Source: Verrucomicrobiota bacterium
GTDB lineage: Bacteria; Verrucomicrobiota; Verrucomicrobiae; Limisphaerales; UBA11358
Length of the DNA stretch: 64,000 nucleotides
Assembly: GCA_014860005.1 (NCBI GenBank)
Contig: JACZKP010000110.1
Span: 105,298 to 169,297 of the forward strand
Direction: 5' to 3'
Numbering within the stretch: position 1 is the stretch's first letter; each line of letters opens with the position of its first letter. Below, in pieces: positions 61,072-64,000 of this stretch. Under the pieces are notes generated by a model. It was not told where the DNA came from. It did no database searches and saw only the letters and a list, made by a program, of their open reading frames with translations. A program made the position numbers and the translations under genes.

Positions 61072-62409
61072 ATGAAGAAAGTCCTGATCATTGACGACGA
61101 TGGCGATTACCGCCGCATGACGGGCGATGTGCTGCGCCAAAACGGCTGGCACGTGCTGGAAGCCGGGGAAGGCGAAGCCGGACTGGAACTGGTCCGCCAG
61201 CACCGCCCGGAGATCGTGATTTGCGACCTGCTCATGCCGCGCTGCAACGGCTTTCTCGTCTGTCGCCAAATCCGCGGCGACCTCAGCTTGCGTCACACCA
61301 GCATCGTCGTGTGCTCCGGGCGCGAGTATGAGGTGGACCAGTTGGCGGCGCGCGAAGCCGGCGCCGACGAATACCTCACCAAACCCTTCACCCCGGAACA
61401 ACTGTTGACGCTGCTGGCACGAATCTCGACAGGAGGCTTGGATACGTCACCCCGGATTGTGCCGGCCAGCCAAACTGCGACCCCCGCCCGTCTGAGATTC
61501 TGGGGCGTTCGCGGCTCAATTCCCACGCCCGGTCCGGGCACCGTCCGGTACGGCGGCAACACTTCCTGCATTGAAGTCCGCGCCGGCAACGAAATCATCA
61601 TCCTGGATGCGGGCACGGGCTTGCGCGCCTTGGGGCGCGAGTTGGTGGCCGAATTCCGGGATCAACCCTTGAATCTCACCCTGCTGCTCTCGCATACGCA
61701 TTGGGACCACATTCAGGGTCTGCCCTTCTTTCAACCGATCTACCTGCCGCACTGCCGCCTGCGCATTCTTGGCTTTGAGGGTGCGCGCCGGGGACTTGTC
61801 AACGTGCTCTCCGGTCAGATGGAAAGCCCGTATTTCCCGGTCCCCTTCCAGGAACTGCCCGGCAACATCGAGATCGTCGAGCTCAAAGAAATGGACTTTC
61901 ACGTGGGGCCGGTGCGGGTGCGGGCGGCATTCGCCAATCATCCCGGAATCTGCGTCGGCTATCAGTTGTTCACGGACGAAGGGTCCGTGGCGTTCTTTCC
62001 CGATAACGAACCACATTGCCGGCATCAGGGCAAAATAGCCATTGCGCCCACCAAAAAGACAGCGTCGCTGGAATACGCACGGACGGAGGAACAGAAAGTC
62101 ATTGAGTTCCTGCGCGGCACCGACGTGCTGATTCTCGATACCCAATATGACTGCGCCGAGTACGAATCGCACGTCGGCTGGGGGCACGGTTGCGTGGATG
62201 ACGGCGTGGCGCTCGCGCTCAACTCCGGGGTTAAACAGCTCTACCTCTTTCATCACGACCCCGACCACGACGACGCCAAGCTCGATTGCCTGGTGGCTCA
62301 TGCCCGCGAACTGGTGGCCCGGGAGCAGGCGGCATTGCAAGTGGACGTGGCCCGCGAGGGAGCGGTCGTTCAACTGGCGACCGTCTCCGGACGCCGGGCC
62401 GGCTCGTGA
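61072..62409 (+). CDS. Receiver domain fused to MBL-fold metallohydrolase
   Basis: The 445-aa protein has an N-terminal receiver (MKKVLIIDDDGDYRRMTGDV, phosphoacceptor in EIVICDLLMPRCN, Lys in DEYLTKPFTPEQL) over residues 1-120. A short linker leads to a metallo-beta-lactamase domain (RFWGVRGSIPTPGPGTVRYG; ILDAGTGLRALG; LLSHTHWDHIQGLPFFQPIY with HxHxDH; FPDNEPHCRH; ILDTQYDCAEYE). The MBL half resembles cyclic-phosphodiesterase/PhnP-like enzymes. Phosphorylation probably gates a hydrolase, perhaps a nucleotide or phosphodiester. No kinase is adjacent. Confidence 0.92.
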   Translation: MKKVLIIDDDGDYRRMTGDVLRQNGWHVLEAGEGEAGLELVRQHRPEIVICDLLMPRCNGFLVCRQIRGDLSLRHTSIVVCSGREYEVDQLAAREAGADEYLTKPFTPEQLLTLLARISTGGLDTSPRIVPASQTATPARLRFWGVRGSIPTPGPGTVRYGGNTSCIEVRAGNEIIILDAGTGLRALGRELVAEFRDQPLNLTLLLSHTHWDHIQGLPFFQPIYLPHCRLRILGFEGARRGLVNVLSGQMESPYFPVPFQELPGNIEIVELKEMDFHVGPVRVRAAFANHPGICVGYQLFTDEGSVAFFPDNEPHCRHQGKIAIAPTKKTASLEYARTEEQKVIEFLRGTDVLILDTQYDCAEYESHVGWGHGCVDDGVALALNSGVKQLYLFHHDPDHDDAKLDCLVAHARELVAREQAALQVDVAREGAVVQLATVSGRRAGS

Positions 62410-62420
62410 GGACTTGAATC

Positions 62421-63614
62421 ATGCGGAGTTATGGTGTCAGCCGCCGCCAGTTTCTGCGCTGGGGCGTGGCGCTCACTGCGGGTACGCCGCTGGCGTTGCG
62501 TTACGGCAACCCCGATTTGGTTGCTGCCGTAACAGGCACAGCCGCAAACTCACTCATCAGGACCGCGTCGAATTCAAACGCAAAGGTCGCCATTGTGGCC
62601 TGCCGTTCCTACGGCCCGGAAGTGCGGGAGGCGTTGGCTCATAGTTTCGATCTTCTGGGGGGCATCGGACGCCTGGTCAAAGAGAGAACCGTGTCGGTGA
62701 AATTGAATCTCACGGGCACCGCGTTCGCAGATTACATGGGCCGGCCGGTCGGCGAGACTTTCATGACGCATTACGCCACCGTTCGCGCGTTGGTTGCGCT
62801 CCTGTTCGACGCCGGCGCCAAGCGTGTTCGCCTCGTCGAGTCCACCCAAAGCAAAGCGGAACTGGCCTCCACTCTCGCACTGGCGGATTGGGATTTGAAG
62901 GCGCTCGAAGCAATGGGCCGGGTGGAATTTGAGAACACCCGCAATCTGGGCCGGGGGAAACGTTACGCAAATCTGAAAGTGCCCTTCGGCGGTTACATGT
63001 TTTCCTCGTTCGACCTGAATCGAGCCTACGACGAAACCGACGTGATGATCTCGCTGGCCAAACTGAAGAACCACGTTACTGCCGGCATAACCCTCACGAT
63101 GAAGAACCTGTTCGGGGTCACGCCCAACTCGCTCTACGGCGATCAGGCCGGCAACGAAGACGCTACCGGTGGCCGCGGCCCGCTGCACAACCCGCGCGGC
63201 TTTGAGCACCTCAAACTGCCCGGACTGAAGGACGGGATCACCGTCACCGACCCGACCTGGCGCGTGCCACGCGTAACTGTGGACGTATGCGCCGCGCGGC
63301 CCATTGACCTGGCCATCATTGACGGCATCACAGCGATGAGCGGCGGCGAAGGCCCATGGTGCCGGCATGCGGCGGAGTTGAAGTTCACCACGCCGGGCAT
63401 ACTGATCACGGGATTAAACGCAGTTTCCACCGACGCCGTGGGCGCCGCCGTGATGGGTTATGAGAATCCGCGTGCCGCGCGCGGCACCAAACCGTTTGCG
63501 ATTTGCGACAACCACCTCCTGCTCGCGGAGCAGGCGGGCCTGGGCATGGCGGATTTATCGAAGATTGATGTGCGCGGCCTGAAACTCGAGCAAGCGAGAT
63601 ATCCTTACGGCTGA
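62421..63614 (+). CDS. TAT-exported DUF362 family protein
   Basis: The 397-aa protein has a TAT signal (GVSRRQFLRWGVALTAG). The DUF362 region has VSVKLNLTGTAFADYMGRPV, VRLVESTQSKAELASTLALA, DVMISLAKLKNHVTAGITLT, KNLFGVTPNSLYGDQAGNED and TDAVGAAVMGYENPRAA. No ferredoxin-type cysteine cluster is present, unlike some members. Function is unknown; some DUF362 proteins are linked to Fe-S or metal handling. It starts 11 bases after the receiver/MBL gene and may be translated with it. Confidence 0.92.
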   Translation: MRSYGVSRRQFLRWGVALTAGTPLALRYGNPDLVAAVTGTAANSLIRTASNSNAKVAIVACRSYGPEVREALAHSFDLLGGIGRLVKERTVSVKLNLTGTAFADYMGRPVGETFMTHYATVRALVALLFDAGAKRVRLVESTQSKAELASTLALADWDLKALEAMGRVEFENTRNLGRGKRYANLKVPFGGYMFSSFDLNRAYDETDVMISLAKLKNHVTAGITLTMKNLFGVTPNSLYGDQAGNEDATGGRGPLHNPRGFEHLKLPGLKDGITVTDPTWRVPRVTVDVCAARPIDLAIIDGITAMSGGEGPWCRHAAELKFTTPGILITGLNAVSTDAVGAAVMGYENPRAARGTKPFAICDNHLLLAEQAGLGMADLSKIDVRGLKLEQARYPYG

Positions 63615-63621
63615 ACCGAAA

Positions 63622-63696
63622 TGGTGGGCGCTGAGGGATTCGAACCCCCGACCTACTCGGTGTAAACGAGGTGCTCTACCACTGAGCTAAGCGCCC
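63622..63696 (-). tRNA. tRNA-Val (anticodon UAC)
   Basis: GGGCGCT (5') pairs with AGCGCCC (3'), discriminator A, encoded CCA. The D-arm GCUC/GAGC, the loop UUUACAC giving anticodon UAC and the T-arm GGGGGTTCGAATCCCTC are normal. One pair at the top of the anticodon stem is mismatched. Confidence 0.93.
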
Positions 63697-63801
63697 ATGA
63701 AGAAAGCGCCCTTACTATGCGGTATCAACGCTGCCAGGCAAGCACGGAGTCGGCTCTCCAAAGCGAATGTCCTACAACCCCACTGGCTCAGGCGGGCCAA
63801 T

Positions 63802-64000
63802 TCACCGCAGCGCTTCGGGCGGCCCCTTCCAGATGAGCCGTGCGGCGTCCAGTCGGAGTCGGGATTGTTGGAGGGTCGTCGCCAATTCCTGCTGCTGGGC
63901 TTGCGCCAGTCTGATTTCTTGCGGACGAACATGATCGTTCACCTGCGCGAGCGCCTGCAGACGTTCCACCTCGTGGCCGAGCAGGTGGTTCATTTCTTTG
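63802..64000 (-). CDS. C-terminal part of a coiled-coil protein, possibly TolC-like (truncated at window edge)
   Basis: The frame is open from the right edge to a TGA at 63802. The visible 65 residues (EVERLQALAQVNDHVRPQEI, then RLAQAQQQELATTLQQSRLR and LDAARLIWKG) form an alpha-helical heptad pattern. The ending RLDAARLIWKG suits the last coil of an outer-membrane efflux or exported helical protein, but helicase-type proteins also end this way. The start lies beyond the window. Confidence 0.5.
   Translation of the reverse strand, partial: KEMNHLLGHEVERLQALAQVNDHVRPQEIRLAQAQQQELATTLQQSRLRLDAARLIWKGPPEALR

Overview
The window is a GC-rich bacterial chromosome segment. Its content suggests the Verrucomicrobiota/PVC group, perhaps the Pedosphaera-Limisphaera side. 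The hints are a TAT-exported Gfo/Idh/MocA oxidoreductase next to a ThuA-like protein, DUF6448, paired YceI proteins, an RHS remnant, and in-frame 7-bp tandem repeats. This placement is an inference from gene content; no rRNA is present. Two tRNA genes (Gly-UCC and Val-UAC) and dnaA lie in the right-hand part.

Layout. 0-3.5 kb: a PRC-barrel protein running off the edge, an unknown gene, and a PAS/NarX-type two-component pair. 3.6-11.5 kb: one tightly packed leftward run of ten genes that starts with a ytfE/RIC Fe-S repair gene. It continues through cysteine synthase-like, rhodanese, racemase, DGC, DUF488, trans-sulfuration, GNAT and a fused cytochrome b/sulfite-oxidase-like membrane protein to an AhpD-like protein. 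A near-perfect NsrR-type palindrome separates it from a divergent nsrR-like/norZ/DUF3088 unit, so the whole block looks like a nitric-oxide response. 15.6-20.5 kb: a tetR-led efflux operon with a perfect operator just upstream of tetR. 20.7-37 kb: a stress block with universal stress proteins, orphan receivers, hpf-grpE-gdhA, a membrane/wHTH protein with an NtrB/NtrC-like pair, fumC and an adenylate-kinase-like enzyme. An IS21-family element interrupts it. 37.7-39.4 kb: a tyrosine recombinase beside tRNA-Gly, marking a likely island boundary.

From 39.4 kb on the content is more housekeeping: pyrC, a secreted thioredoxin, a CBM9-like protein, two YceI proteins, Gfo/Idh/MocA and ThuA. Next come an SMI1/KNR4 gene with an RHS pseudogene, two Hsp20 genes, a DUF58/ParDE/VWA cluster, a methyltransferase, a VIT-VWA protein, glnB, dnaA, an ABC ATPase, folA, a receiver-metallohydrolase fusion and a DUF362 protein. 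A coiled-coil protein runs off the right edge.

The strongest unifying signal is a repeated promoter-like element with the sigma-54 geometry (GG, ten bases, GC), of the form TGGCAY..CCAGC. It occurs upstream of the receiver/USP run, hpf-grpE-gdhA, another receiver gene and the hsp20 pair; a fifth, weaker copy precedes the NtrBC-like cluster. I read this as a dispersed sigma-54 stress or dormancy regulon with its likely activator encoded in the middle. The NO/sulfur operon is the second candidate system.
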